Shown: piece after piece, positions 1 through 7,202 of the stretch
Numbering within the stretch: position 1 is the stretch's first letter
Layout: each line of letters opens with the position of its first letter
Source: Campylobacterales bacterium
Lineage (GTDB): Bacteria; Campylobacterota; Campylobacteria; Campylobacterales; Hydrogenimonadaceae
Direction of reading: 5' to 3'
Assembly: GCA_026986055.1 (NCBI GenBank)
Contig: JALSPH010000116.1
Span: 1-11,984, forward strand
DNA length: 11,984 bases
The notes under the pieces: model-generated
Told to the model about the DNA's origin: nothing
Seen by the model: only the letters and a program-made list of their open reading frames with translations
Databases searched by the model: none
Translations under genes and position numbers: made by a program

Positions 1-1599
1 GACACAAAGATAGAGATTTACGGTGAAGATGCACAAGAGTATGAACCAACTTTTGAAAAGTTTCTTGCCGTAATAGACGAAGAGACCAAAAAGAGGGTTT
101 TGAACGAGATAGATAGCGTGCTTTCGGGAAAAAAGAGGTTTTACGACCTTCAACACAAGATACATCTTAAAAGCGGCAAAGTTGCGTGGGTGCACGAGAA
201 GGGTTTTGTCGTAAGAGATGGTGAGGGCAAGCCTCTTAAAATGGTTGGAATAGTTTACGACATTACAGACAAAATGGTAATGCTCGAAGAGCTCAAAATC
301 GCAGAGGCTCAAAGCAAATACCTCAAAACACACGATCTTCTTACCACACTTTACAACAAAGAGACCCTTCTTGCAGACATCGAAAAAAAGATAGATGCCA
401 AAACTCCCTTTTCCGTAATCTTTTTGGATATTGACAATTTCAAAACTATCAACAACTCTTTCGGTCACACTTTCGGAGATGAAGTTATAAAGAGGTTGGG
501 CCAGATGCTGCAGAGTGTCATAGAGTGCGGTTTTGTCTATCGCTACGGAGGTGATGAGTTCGTTATCTTGACGGATGATCTTTGTTTGGACGCCAAGAGT
601 GTCGTAGTAAAGATAGAGGAGCTTTTCCAGAGAAATATTTCAGTTGCCGGAAAAACTCTTCAAATCTCTTTCAGTATGGGAGTATGCAGCTACCCCGGCA
701 AAGCACAAAATGCCAGAGACATGGTGAAAAACGCCAACTCCGCGCTCGCTTTGGCAAAGAGTGACAGAAAAGGAAGAGCCCTCTTTTATGAAGAGTACAT
801 GAGCGACTACATAGCCCAAAAACGGAAAATTTTGGACTCTTTGAACGATGCCGTGAAAGATGAGAAGTTCACTCTTTTCTATCAGCCGAAAGTAGACTGC
901 GTAAAGGGTGAGATTATCGGTTTCGAAGCCCTTGTAAGGTGGAGGAACGAAGATGGCGATCTTCTCTCTCCCGGACTCTTTCTGCCCATAGCTCAGGAGT
1001 ATGGTCTGATGGGCAAAATAGATTTCATAGTTTTGAAAAAGGCACTTGTAGAGCTTAAAAGGTGGCATGAAAGAGGTTTCAAGATCACACTTTCGGTAAA
1101 TTTCAATATGAGCGATTTTGAAAACAGGGATATCCTTGTTCTGCTCGAAGAGGCCGATCTTTTGGAGTTTGTGACCGTCGAAATTACGGAAAACGAACTT
1201 ATGGCGTGTAGCGAGAAAGATATGGCTATTTTAGAGTGGCTGAAACAGCTTGGATTGAAAATTTCGCTCGATGACTTCGGTACAGGCTACTCCTCTTTAA
1301 GGTACATTCACAAGCTTCCTATCGATGAGCTTAAGATAGACAGAGCTTTTGTCGAGCATATTCCGGGCGATTCCAAAGATGAAGCGATGGTGCAGATAAT
1401 CAAGAGTATAGTGGAAACCTTTGGGCTCGGTTGTGTAGTGGAGGGTGTCGAGCGAAGGGAGCAGAAAGAGTTTTTCAAAAAGATAGGGCTCACTACGATA
1501 CAGGGTTTTTACTACGGAAAGCCGGTAGATGCGAAAGAGGCTACACTTTTACTTGAGAGGGGAACGGTCAAAGAGCCTTTCAACTCCTCTTTGGTATAA
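1..1599 (+). CDS. PAS-GGDEF-EAL cyclic-di-GMP turnover protein (5' end missing)
   Basis: The reading frame is open from the first base, so the gene starts upstream; 532 codons are visible. Residues about 1-88 are the end of a PAS_3-like sensor domain with its PAC part (G-I-V-Y-D-I-T-D). Residues about 105-265 are a GGDEF (diguanylate cyclase) domain with the metal-binding FLDIDNFK stretch and an exact GGDEF at codons 183-187. Residues about 275-525 are an EAL (phosphodiesterase) domain with EAL at codons 309-311, the E-I-T-E motif, DDFGTG at 424-429, LKID and V-E-G-V-E. Both catalytic cores look complete, so the protein may make and break cyclic-di-GMP, with the PAS signal setting the balance. 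The inhibitory RxxD I-site expected before GGDEF is absent (I-E-C-G there). No transmembrane segment is visible; one could lie upstream. The TTG at base 100 falls inside the PAS domain and is not the start. Domain calls are firm; net activity is unknown. Confidence 0.93.
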   Translation, partial: DTKIEIYGEDAQEYEPTFEKFLAVIDEETKKRVLNEIDSVLSGKKRFYDLQHKIHLKSGKVAWVHEKGFVVRDGEGKPLKMVGIVYDITDKMVMLEELKIAEAQSKYLKTHDLLTTLYNKETLLADIEKKIDAKTPFSVIFLDIDNFKTINNSFGHTFGDEVIKRLGQMLQSVIECGFVYRYGGDEFVILTDDLCLDAKSVVVKIEELFQRNISVAGKTLQISFSMGVCSYPGKAQNARDMVKNANSALALAKSDRKGRALFYEEYMSDYIAQKRKILDSLNDAVKDEKFTLFYQPKVDCVKGEIIGFEALVRWRNEDGDLLSPGLFLPIAQEYGLMGKIDFIVLKKALVELKRWHERGFKITLSVNFNMSDFENRDILVLLEEADLLEFVTVEITENELMACSEKDMAILEWLKQLGLKISLDDFGTGYSSLRYIHKLPIDELKIDRAFVEHIPGDSKDEAMVQIIKSIVETFGLGCVVEGVERREQKEFFKKIGLTTIQGFYYGKPVDAKEATLLLERGTVKEPFNSSLV

Positions 1600-1600
1600 T
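1592..1600 (+). promoter_or_regulatory. Putative extended -10 promoter for purU-mscS-trkA-trkH
   Basis: TGGTATAAT spans the stop codon of the preceding gene: a TG one base before a perfect TATAAT (1595-1600). No convincing -35 box lies upstream, which fits an extended -10 promoter and the weak -35 boxes usual in Campylobacterota. Transcription would begin near 1607 and leave a leader of about 25 bases before purU. This is a sequence match only, so an expected start site is inferred. Confidence 0.55.
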
Positions 1601-1631
1601 TTCAGCCACTACACAGCACCAAAGGGCTTCG

Positions 1632-2474
1632 ATGACAAAGTTTTACCGCGTTTTGATAGATTGTCGTGACGAGAAGGGGCTAGTATATAAAATAAGCAAA
1701 GCCTTTTTCGACTTCGGACTCAATGTAGAAAAAAACAGAGAGTTCGTCGATGCCCAGAACGGCAAATTCTTCATGCGAAGCGAAGTCAGCGGCAAGTTCG
1801 ACCCGGCTGCACTGGAGGCGGAGCTTAGGCTGGTTTTGCCTGAAAATGCGACAATCAGACTTGTGGAGCCTCGCCCAAAAAGGGTGGTGATCATGGCGAC
1901 AAAAGAGAGTCACTGCCTTGGAGATATTCTCATACGCCATGAAGCGGGAGAGCTTGAAGCGGAAATTGTAGGAGTCCTGTCCAACTACGAAATTTTAAGA
2001 AGTCTCGTAGAGAGGTTCGACATACCATATCTGTGTGTCAGCCATGAGGGGCTTCAGCGTGCCGAACATGAAGAGAGGGTTCTTGAGGCGCTTGAGACTT
2101 TCGGTGAGATCGACTATATTGTGCTCGCCAAATATATGCGTATCCTTACACCGGAGTTCGTAGGGCGCTTTGAAGAGAGAATCATAAATATCCACCACTC
2201 GTTTCTGCCTGCATTCATAGGAGCCAACCCATACAAGCAGGCGTATGACAGGGGCGTGAAGATCATAGGTGCGACAGCCCACTTCGTAAACAACAATCTC
2301 GACGAAGGGCCAATCATCTCTCAAGGAACCATTCCCGTAGATCACGCCATGGATTGGAAACAGATGCAAAGAGCGGGACGGGATGTGGAGAAGATAGTTT
2401 TGGCGAAAGCTCTGAAACTGGCACTCGAAGACAAAATCTTCGTATATGCCAACAAGACGGTAATTTTCGACTGA
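1632..2474 (+). CDS. purU: Formyltetrahydrofolate deformylase
   Basis: PurU hydrolyses 10-formyltetrahydrofolate to formate and tetrahydrofolate in the cytoplasm. It balances the one-carbon pool and supplies formate for PurT-type purine synthesis. The 280 residues match the family length. An N-terminal ACT domain (about 4-80, beginning R-V-L-I-D-C-R-D-E-K-G-L) precedes a formyltransferase-fold domain (about 84-280). The catalytic Asn, His and Asp are present: N186 and H188 in N-I-H-H-S-F-L-P-A-F, and D224 in N-N-N-L-D-E-G-P-I-I. The ATG has an AAAGGG Shine-Dalgarno at 1621-1626, five bases upstream. The gene lies 32 bases after the GGDEF/EAL gene and only 4 bases before mscS, so it is probably the first gene of the osmotic operon; no functional link with that operon is obvious. 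The ACT domain and the F-L-P-A-F-x-G-A-N-P-Y loop make PurU a better call than a PurN or Fmt enzyme. Confidence 0.95.
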   Translation: MTKFYRVLIDCRDEKGLVYKISKAFFDFGLNVEKNREFVDAQNGKFFMRSEVSGKFDPAALEAELRLVLPENATIRLVEPRPKRVVIMATKESHCLGDILIRHEAGELEAEIVGVLSNYEILRSLVERFDIPYLCVSHEGLQRAEHEERVLEALETFGEIDYIVLAKYMRILTPEFVGRFEERIINIHHSFLPAFIGANPYKQAYDRGVKIIGATAHFVNNNLDEGPIISQGTIPVDHAMDWKQMQRAGRDVEKIVLAKALKLALEDKIFVYANKTVIFD

Positions 2475-2478
2475 CGAT

Positions 2479-4413
2479 ATGAAAAAGTTTCTACTCACTT
2501 TTCTTGCCGTCGTTTTTCTTTTCGCCTCTTCAGGCTTTTGGGAGAGGGTGGTAGAGATAGAGAAAAGCCTCTACACGGTTGAAACAGAGGGCAAAAAGAG
2601 TCTATCGAGTGAGGCCAACGCCACCGCTACGGCCGAATCGAAGATAGAGGATGCATCATCTCTTGTCGACAAGAGGGTGGCGGAGTTCAATCAGCTCATA
2701 TCGATGCTTAAAGAGGCTCCCTATGAAGTGAAAGCGGAAAAAAACCCATTTTACGACCCAAAAGAGGCAAAAAGAGAGAGGGCCAAAATTTTGGCGCGTA
2801 TCGGGGTAAACAGGGAGTACGGCTACGATGGTGCGGTCATGCGGGACAGGATCGCTTTGAAATCCCTCGAGACCAGAGGGCACATATACCGATTTTTCGT
2901 AACTCTGGCCGATGAGTGGACGGCACTTGACGAAAAGAGTTTGAAAGATCTGATAGAGAGTGAGAGAAAGTTTTTGCGCTCGATTCCTCTGGAGGAGTTT
3001 ACCGCTGCCTACAGGAGCTCTTTGAAACAAAAAGACAAAATATCGGTTCAAATAGTGCAAAATTACCGAAACCTAAAGATGCACACAGCCTTTTACGGCG
3101 ATTTTCTGGACTATCTCGCCACCAACCCCTCTCTTCTTCACTACCGCTCTTTGGCTGCGATGTTCAGGCTCGATCAGATCATAGAGAAGATTAACGGTGT
3201 CGAAGTTTTCGCCAAAATCAACACCTACCTGCGATATCTGCGGCTCGATATGGGAAGGGTTTTGATCTTTTTCCTGATCATGTTCATAGCATGGGGAGCC
3301 AGCTTCATCATATACCATCGCCTTTACGCCTTCTTGAAAAAGCAGATATTGAAAAAAAGAGACGAATTGGATGAGCTTCTGCTCGCCAATCTCGACGGTA
3401 TACGTAAACCTCTCTATCTACTCGTTTTAGCTTTCGGTTTCGAGCTGGGTCTTGAGGTGCTTATGTACCCATCTCCTATGCCGGAAAATATTGGCCTGCT
3501 CTTTTACGCCATTTATCTCTCCATAGGTGCCTACATCGTCATAGTAGCCATAGACAGTCTATTTTTCGACTATCTTATAAAGCGGGGAGAGATAAAAAAC
3601 GCACAAATGCGTCAGGAGTTGGTGAACCTTGTTCTTTCCATACTCAAGATTACGGTTGTAACTATAGCTATATTTATGCTACTTGTGAAGATGGGTGTAA
3701 ACATAACCGGACTGCTGGCATCTTTGGGTATAGGCGGTCTGGCTATAGCTCTTGCCGCACAGAACACCCTCAGCAACTTTTTCGGCCTTTTGAAGATAAT
3801 CTTCGACAACTCTTTTTCTCAAGGTGACTGGATAGAGACGAAAGATGTGGAAGGTACGGTCGTGGAGATAGGCTTCATAAGTACCTTTATAAGAACCTTC
3901 GACAACGCTTTGATTACCGTGCCTAACGCAACGCTTGCAAACACTCCTCTCAAAAACTGGAGCAAACGGACAGTCGGGCGCCGTATCAAAATGTATATAG
4001 GAGTCACTTACGGCTCAAAACGCGAAGATCTCATGAAAGCTCTTGACGAGATAAGAGAGATGCTCGAAAATCATCCCGGTATAGCGACACCCCAAAAAGT
4101 GGATGCACAGCTTTTGCAAAAAAGAACAAGAAGAGAGAGGAAGCTTGTATCGGCCGAAGAGAAGTTTGGAGTAAAAACGACCCTGCTCGTTTATCTGGAC
4201 GAGTTTGCCGACTCTTCGGTGAATATTCTCATATACGCCTTTTCCAAAACGGTAAACTGGAGAGAGTGGCTGGAGATAAAGCAGGATGTGCTTCTCAAGA
4301 TATGGGAGATACTCGATAGAAACGGGTTGGAGTTCGCCTTTCCGTCGGAGTCGTTGTATTTCGACCCCGAAAATATAAAGAGGAGTTTTAAGCAGATAAA
4401 CAGCACCTCATAA
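2479..4413 (+). CDS. Large MscS-family mechanosensitive channel
   Basis: MscS channels open under membrane tension and release ions and small solutes during osmotic downshock. This one has 644 residues, over twice the 286 of E. coli MscS. A signal peptide or N-terminal anchor (about 1-18) is followed by about 240 mostly charged, probably helical residues likely to be periplasmic. Membrane helices follow at about 260-279, 311-329, 337-357 and 384-404, then the pore helix at about 410-437, a Gly/Ala-rich stretch (A-S-L-G-I-G-G-L-A-I-A-L-A-A-Q-N) typical of MscS TM3. The beta domain (about 440-500, with P-N-A-T-L-A-N) and the C-terminal alpha/beta domain ending G-L-E-F-A-F-P-S-E-S-L-Y-F complete the core. 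Start: ATG 4 bases after purU stops; no clear Shine-Dalgarno is visible, so it is probably translated by coupling. The family is certain; the function of the N-terminal domain is unknown. MscK- or YnaI-like subfamilies are alternatives. Confidence 0.93.
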   Translation: MKKFLLTFLAVVFLFASSGFWERVVEIEKSLYTVETEGKKSLSSEANATATAESKIEDASSLVDKRVAEFNQLISMLKEAPYEVKAEKNPFYDPKEAKRERAKILARIGVNREYGYDGAVMRDRIALKSLETRGHIYRFFVTLADEWTALDEKSLKDLIESERKFLRSIPLEEFTAAYRSSLKQKDKISVQIVQNYRNLKMHTAFYGDFLDYLATNPSLLHYRSLAAMFRLDQIIEKINGVEVFAKINTYLRYLRLDMGRVLIFFLIMFIAWGASFIIYHRLYAFLKKQILKKRDELDELLLANLDGIRKPLYLLVLAFGFELGLEVLMYPSPMPENIGLLFYAIYLSIGAYIVIVAIDSLFFDYLIKRGEIKNAQMRQELVNLVLSILKITVVTIAIFMLLVKMGVNITGLLASLGIGGLAIALAAQNTLSNFFGLLKIIFDNSFSQGDWIETKDVEGTVVEIGFISTFIRTFDNALITVPNATLANTPLKNWSKRTVGRRIKMYIGVTYGSKREDLMKALDEIREMLENHPGIATPQKVDAQLLQKRTRRERKLVSAEEKFGVKTTLLVYLDEFADSSVNILIYAFSKTVNWREWLEIKQDVLLKIWEILDRNGLEFAFPSESLYFDPENIKRSFKQINSTS

Positions 4414-4443
4414 AGTCAAGTGTCGGCGCTTAAGTAATTATCG

Positions 4444-4449
4444 AAGGAG
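4444..4449 (+). promoter_or_regulatory. Ribosome binding site fixing the GTG start of trkA
   Basis: AAGGAG lies four bases before the GTG at 4454. The spacing is short, but no other start fits: translation from this GTG gives the Rossmann-type N-terminus with GAGRVG at residues 7-12, as expected for TrkA. Confidence 0.6.
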
Positions 4450-4453
4450 TGTT

Positions 4454-5770
4454 GTGGATATCATCATAGCGGGAGCGGGACGAGTAGGGTTCAACCTGGC
4501 ACGAACCCTCTCTCCCGGACACAGTGTAACCGTCATAGATAGAAATGCGGAGGCGCTTCATCGCCTGCAGGAGAGTCTCGATATACTCCCTGTCCATGGA
4601 GATATAGAGGACCCTTCCACATACAGAAAACTTGCCGGAAAAGAGAGCGACCTTTTCATCGCGGTCACCGATATGGATGAGGCGAACCTTATCTCTACCC
4701 TTATAGCCGACGACTCTATAACTCTCAAAAGAAAGATAATAAGGCTTAGAAACCAGTTTTTTGCAAAAAGCTCCATACGGCAGAAGCTGGGAATAGACGA
4801 TGCGGTGTTTCCTATGCTTCTTACTTCCGAAACGGTTACCTCTCTGCTCGATTATCCGAAAGCCAACAATGTCAAGCAGTTCAAATATACCGATTTCAAA
4901 CTCATCTCTGTTAGAGTTTCCAAAAACATAGATAAGATTCAGCTCAAACCAAAAGGGTATGCAGTTGTCGGAATAGAGAGGGAAAAGAGGTTTTTCATAC
5001 CAAAAGAAGAGGAGACTATACTTCCAAATGACCTGATCTATCTTTTCGGCGACGAGCGGCCCATACGGGAGCTCTGCTCGAAACTGGAGGTAGAGGCACC
5101 GGGCGCTATCAAAAGATGTGTGGTTTTTGGAGGGGGTGACCTTGGCGTGAGCATTGCCAAAGCGCTTATAGATCGTGGCAAAACCGTAAAACTTGTCGAG
5201 AAGGATATCTATTTGTGCGAAAGGGCCGAAGAGAGCCTCGAGGGAGAGGCGATGACGATAAGCTGCAAATATGGTACCGGTGCACTTTTTTCGGAGGAGG
5301 GGCTCGAGTATGCCGATATGATGATAGCGGCCACCGATAACGACGAATACAACATAATAAAATCGCTCGAAGCCAAAGAGCACGGTATAAAAAGAGTTGT
5401 TGCGGTCAACAATGAGATGGAGTACTACAACCTTATGCATTCGCTCGGTATCGTAGTGGTAAGAGGGCCCAAGATGAGCGCTTACAATGCTATCATAGAG
5501 CGTATCTACTCGAGCGGCGTCGTTATGGAGAGAAAGTTTTGCGGAGGTAGAGGAACCATCTTTTTACGCAAGATTTTTCCGGGCTCGCCTCTTATAGGAA
5601 GGAGAGTCAGGCCCCTTAAAAGCAGAAAAGGTTCTCTATCTTTTGTAGTCAGAGGCGCTAAACTTTTGCCATTTGAGCAAAAGTATGAAGTGCTTGAGGG
5701 AGATGTTATCGCTGTTTTTGCGACATCGGACTCAGAAAGTGCAGTCAAAGAGTGGATATATGGACTTTAA
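4454..5770 (+). CDS. trkA: Trk potassium uptake system, NAD(H)-binding regulatory subunit TrkA
   Basis: TrkA is the cytoplasmic gating ring of the Trk K+ uptake system. It binds nucleotides (NAD(H), ATP or ADP) and controls the membrane subunit TrkH. The 438 residues form two tandem RCK units, as in classical TrkA. The first begins with GAGRVG (7-12) and an acidic residue at the end of the second strand (D29), the usual NAD-ribose contact. The second begins with GGGDLG (226-231), followed by V-E-K-D. Each Rossmann part is followed by a small TrkA-C domain (about 135-215 and 350-438; the last begins near F-L-R-K-I-F-P-G-S-P-L-I-G). The start codon is GTG. The gene lies 40 bases after mscS and overlaps trkH by 11 bases, so the two subunits are made together. 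The trkA call is firm because of the double RCK length and the trkH neighbour. Confidence 0.95.
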   Translation: MDIIIAGAGRVGFNLARTLSPGHSVTVIDRNAEALHRLQESLDILPVHGDIEDPSTYRKLAGKESDLFIAVTDMDEANLISTLIADDSITLKRKIIRLRNQFFAKSSIRQKLGIDDAVFPMLLTSETVTSLLDYPKANNVKQFKYTDFKLISVRVSKNIDKIQLKPKGYAVVGIEREKRFFIPKEEETILPNDLIYLFGDERPIRELCSKLEVEAPGAIKRCVVFGGGDLGVSIAKALIDRGKTVKLVEKDIYLCERAEESLEGEAMTISCKYGTGALFSEEGLEYADMMIAATDNDEYNIIKSLEAKEHGIKRVVAVNNEMEYYNLMHSLGIVVVRGPKMSAYNAIIERIYSSGVVMERKFCGGRGTIFLRKIFPGSPLIGRRVRPLKSRKGSLSFVVRGAKLLPFEQKYEVLEGDVIAVFATSDSESAVKEWIYGL

Positions 5771-7202
5771 AAGTATTTTCAAGCTTTTGAGTTTCATCGG
5801 GATGACGCTCTCTCTTTTTTTTACCGCAACTATTCTTGTCGGGGTGATTTACGGTGAAGGGTACGCCAATATGGCACTCTTCGTGTCTCTCTTTTTTATG
5901 GCGAACGCGATTATATGGTTCGCATTGCAAAATCATACGCTGAAACTGGGAATAAAAGAGAGTATTTTGGCAGTGAATCTTTTGTGGGTTCTGCTTGGAG
6001 TCGCAGGTGCCGTTCCTCTTCTTCTGTATACGAACGTAACACCCGCTTCGGCATTTTTCGAAGCTATCAGCGGCTTTACTACGACGGGAGCTACGGTCTA
6101 TACCGATATAGAGTCGCTCGATAAAATGGTTCTTTTTCACAGAAGCCTCATGCACTGGCTTGGAGGAATGGGTATCATCGTTTTGGGTGTCGGGCTTCTT
6201 TCTCTTATAAACCCTACCGGAAGTCTCAGCCTTTTCAAAGCGGAAGCTACAGGAGTACAGATGGAGAAGATAACCCCCAAAATCAAGCATACTGCTATGA
6301 GCCTGTGGGGAGTCTATACTCTTTTGACTATACTCGACATGTTTTTGTTGAAACTCTTCGGAATGGGGTGGTTCGATGCGATAAACCACGCTTTTTCAAC
6401 TATCTCCACAGGGGGTTTTTCTACGAAAAACAGCTCCCTCGGAGCATTTGAAAGCGATGGAATCGTATGGGTTACGACACTTTTCATGCTGCTTTCAGGC
6501 ATAAACTTTCTAGCTCACCTTCGTCTCTTTTACAAAGATGGAAGCGGTTACGGAAGCGAAGAGGTGAAGTGGTATCTTACACTCTTTATTCTCATTTCGG
6601 TACTTTTGACACTGGTGCATGCAGATATGAGCGGTGAGAGCCTCTACTACTCTCTCAAGCACTCCATGTTCAGTGTCGCTTCCATAATGACCACTACCGG
6701 CTTTGCAACGGTAGATTACGCTGCATGGAGCAATCTTGCCGTCGCGGTACTCTTCGTAGCGATGTTGATAGGAGGAAATGCGGGTTCGACGGCGGGCGGA
6801 ATAAAAGTTATAAGATATGTCATCATATTCAAAACCCTCTTTTCCGAGTTCAAAAGGATCCTCCATCCAAACGCACTGCTATACGTCTTTGTCGATGGGA
6901 ACCGGCTCAAAGAGCGCGTACTTTCGATAACTTTCGGCTTTTTCGTTCTCTATATGATGACCGTTGCCGCATTGACGGTATATATATATGCAAGAGGTTT
7001 CGATACTATGACCGCACTATCTGGTGCTCTTGCTATGGTAGGAAATATAGGTCCGGGTTTTTCCAAGGTCGGCCCTGCAGAAAATTTCGCATTTTTCACG
7101 GATCTGGACAAAATGGTTCTATCTATGGGAATGATAGTGGGAAGACTCGAGTGTTATACCGTTTTCGTGCTATTTACAACCGCTTTTTGGAAGAGATTTT
7201 AA
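5760..7202 (+). CDS. trkH: Trk potassium uptake system, membrane channel subunit TrkH
   Basis: TrkH is the inner-membrane K+ translocating subunit that works with TrkA. The 480-residue protein has about ten hydrophobic segments and the four pore repeats of the SKT superfamily. The filter stretches are F-T-T-T-G-A (G110), S-T-G-G-F (G218), M-T-T-T-G-F-A (G314) and G-N-I-G-P-G-F (G431). The conserved G-G-N-A-G-S-T-A-G-G-I-K segment (338-349) and the late G-R-L-E motif (about 463-466) are also present. The ATG at 5760 was chosen because it is preceded by AAAGAG and begins a typical TrkH N-terminus. The frame is open back to 5673, but that extension lies inside trkA and is charged. The gene overlaps the end of trkA by 11 bases and shares its stop region with the convergent response-regulator gene. 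TrkH rather than KtrB is favoured by the length and by the two-RCK partner. Confidence 0.95.
   Translation: MDFKSIFKLLSFIGMTLSLFFTATILVGVIYGEGYANMALFVSLFFMANAIIWFALQNHTLKLGIKESILAVNLLWVLLGVAGAVPLLLYTNVTPASAFFEAISGFTTTGATVYTDIESLDKMVLFHRSLMHWLGGMGIIVLGVGLLSLINPTGSLSLFKAEATGVQMEKITPKIKHTAMSLWGVYTLLTILDMFLLKLFGMGWFDAINHAFSTISTGGFSTKNSSLGAFESDGIVWVTTLFMLLSGINFLAHLRLFYKDGSGYGSEEVKWYLTLFILISVLLTLVHADMSGESLYYSLKHSMFSVASIMTTTGFATVDYAAWSNLAVAVLFVAMLIGGNAGSTAGGIKVIRYVIIFKTLFSEFKRILHPNALLYVFVDGNRLKERVLSITFGFFVLYMMTVAALTVYIYARGFDTMTALSGALAMVGNIGPGFSKVGPAENFAFFTDLDKMVLSMGMIVGRLECYTVFVLFTTAFWKRF
7199..7202. other. Shared TTAA: overlapping stop codons of convergent trkH and the response regulator gene
   Basis: The four bases TTAA hold the TAA of trkH (7200-7202, plus) and the TAA of the response-regulator gene (7201-7199, minus). 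The two operons therefore overlap tail to tail by four bases. No GC-rich hairpin with a T-run is visible on either side, so there is no obvious intrinsic terminator and the transcripts probably overlap. Confidence 0.9.

Noticed and set aside
100..102. TTG as start of the GGDEF/EAL gene
   Set aside because: The frame is open to the window edge and the PAS fold continues upstream of this codon.
4414..4453. Possible terminator or promoter in the 40-base mscS-trkA gap
   Set aside because: Only the CTTAAG palindrome and weak AT-rich hexamers are present; there is no hairpin with a T-run and no good -10 box.
4430..5440. 336-codon open frame on the minus strand opposite trkA
   Set aside because: It lies wholly within a certain trkA gene, its translation shows no domain, and it has no ribosome site. 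It is a shadow of trkA codon use.
5673..5759. 29-residue N-terminal extension of TrkH
   Set aside because: It is charged, lies inside trkA and does not resemble a TrkH N-terminus; the ATG at 5760 fits better.
5745..6389. 214-codon open frame on the minus strand opposite trkH
   Set aside because: The translation is low in recognisable structure and rich in basic and polar residues opposite conserved TrkH filter motifs, so it is a shadow frame.
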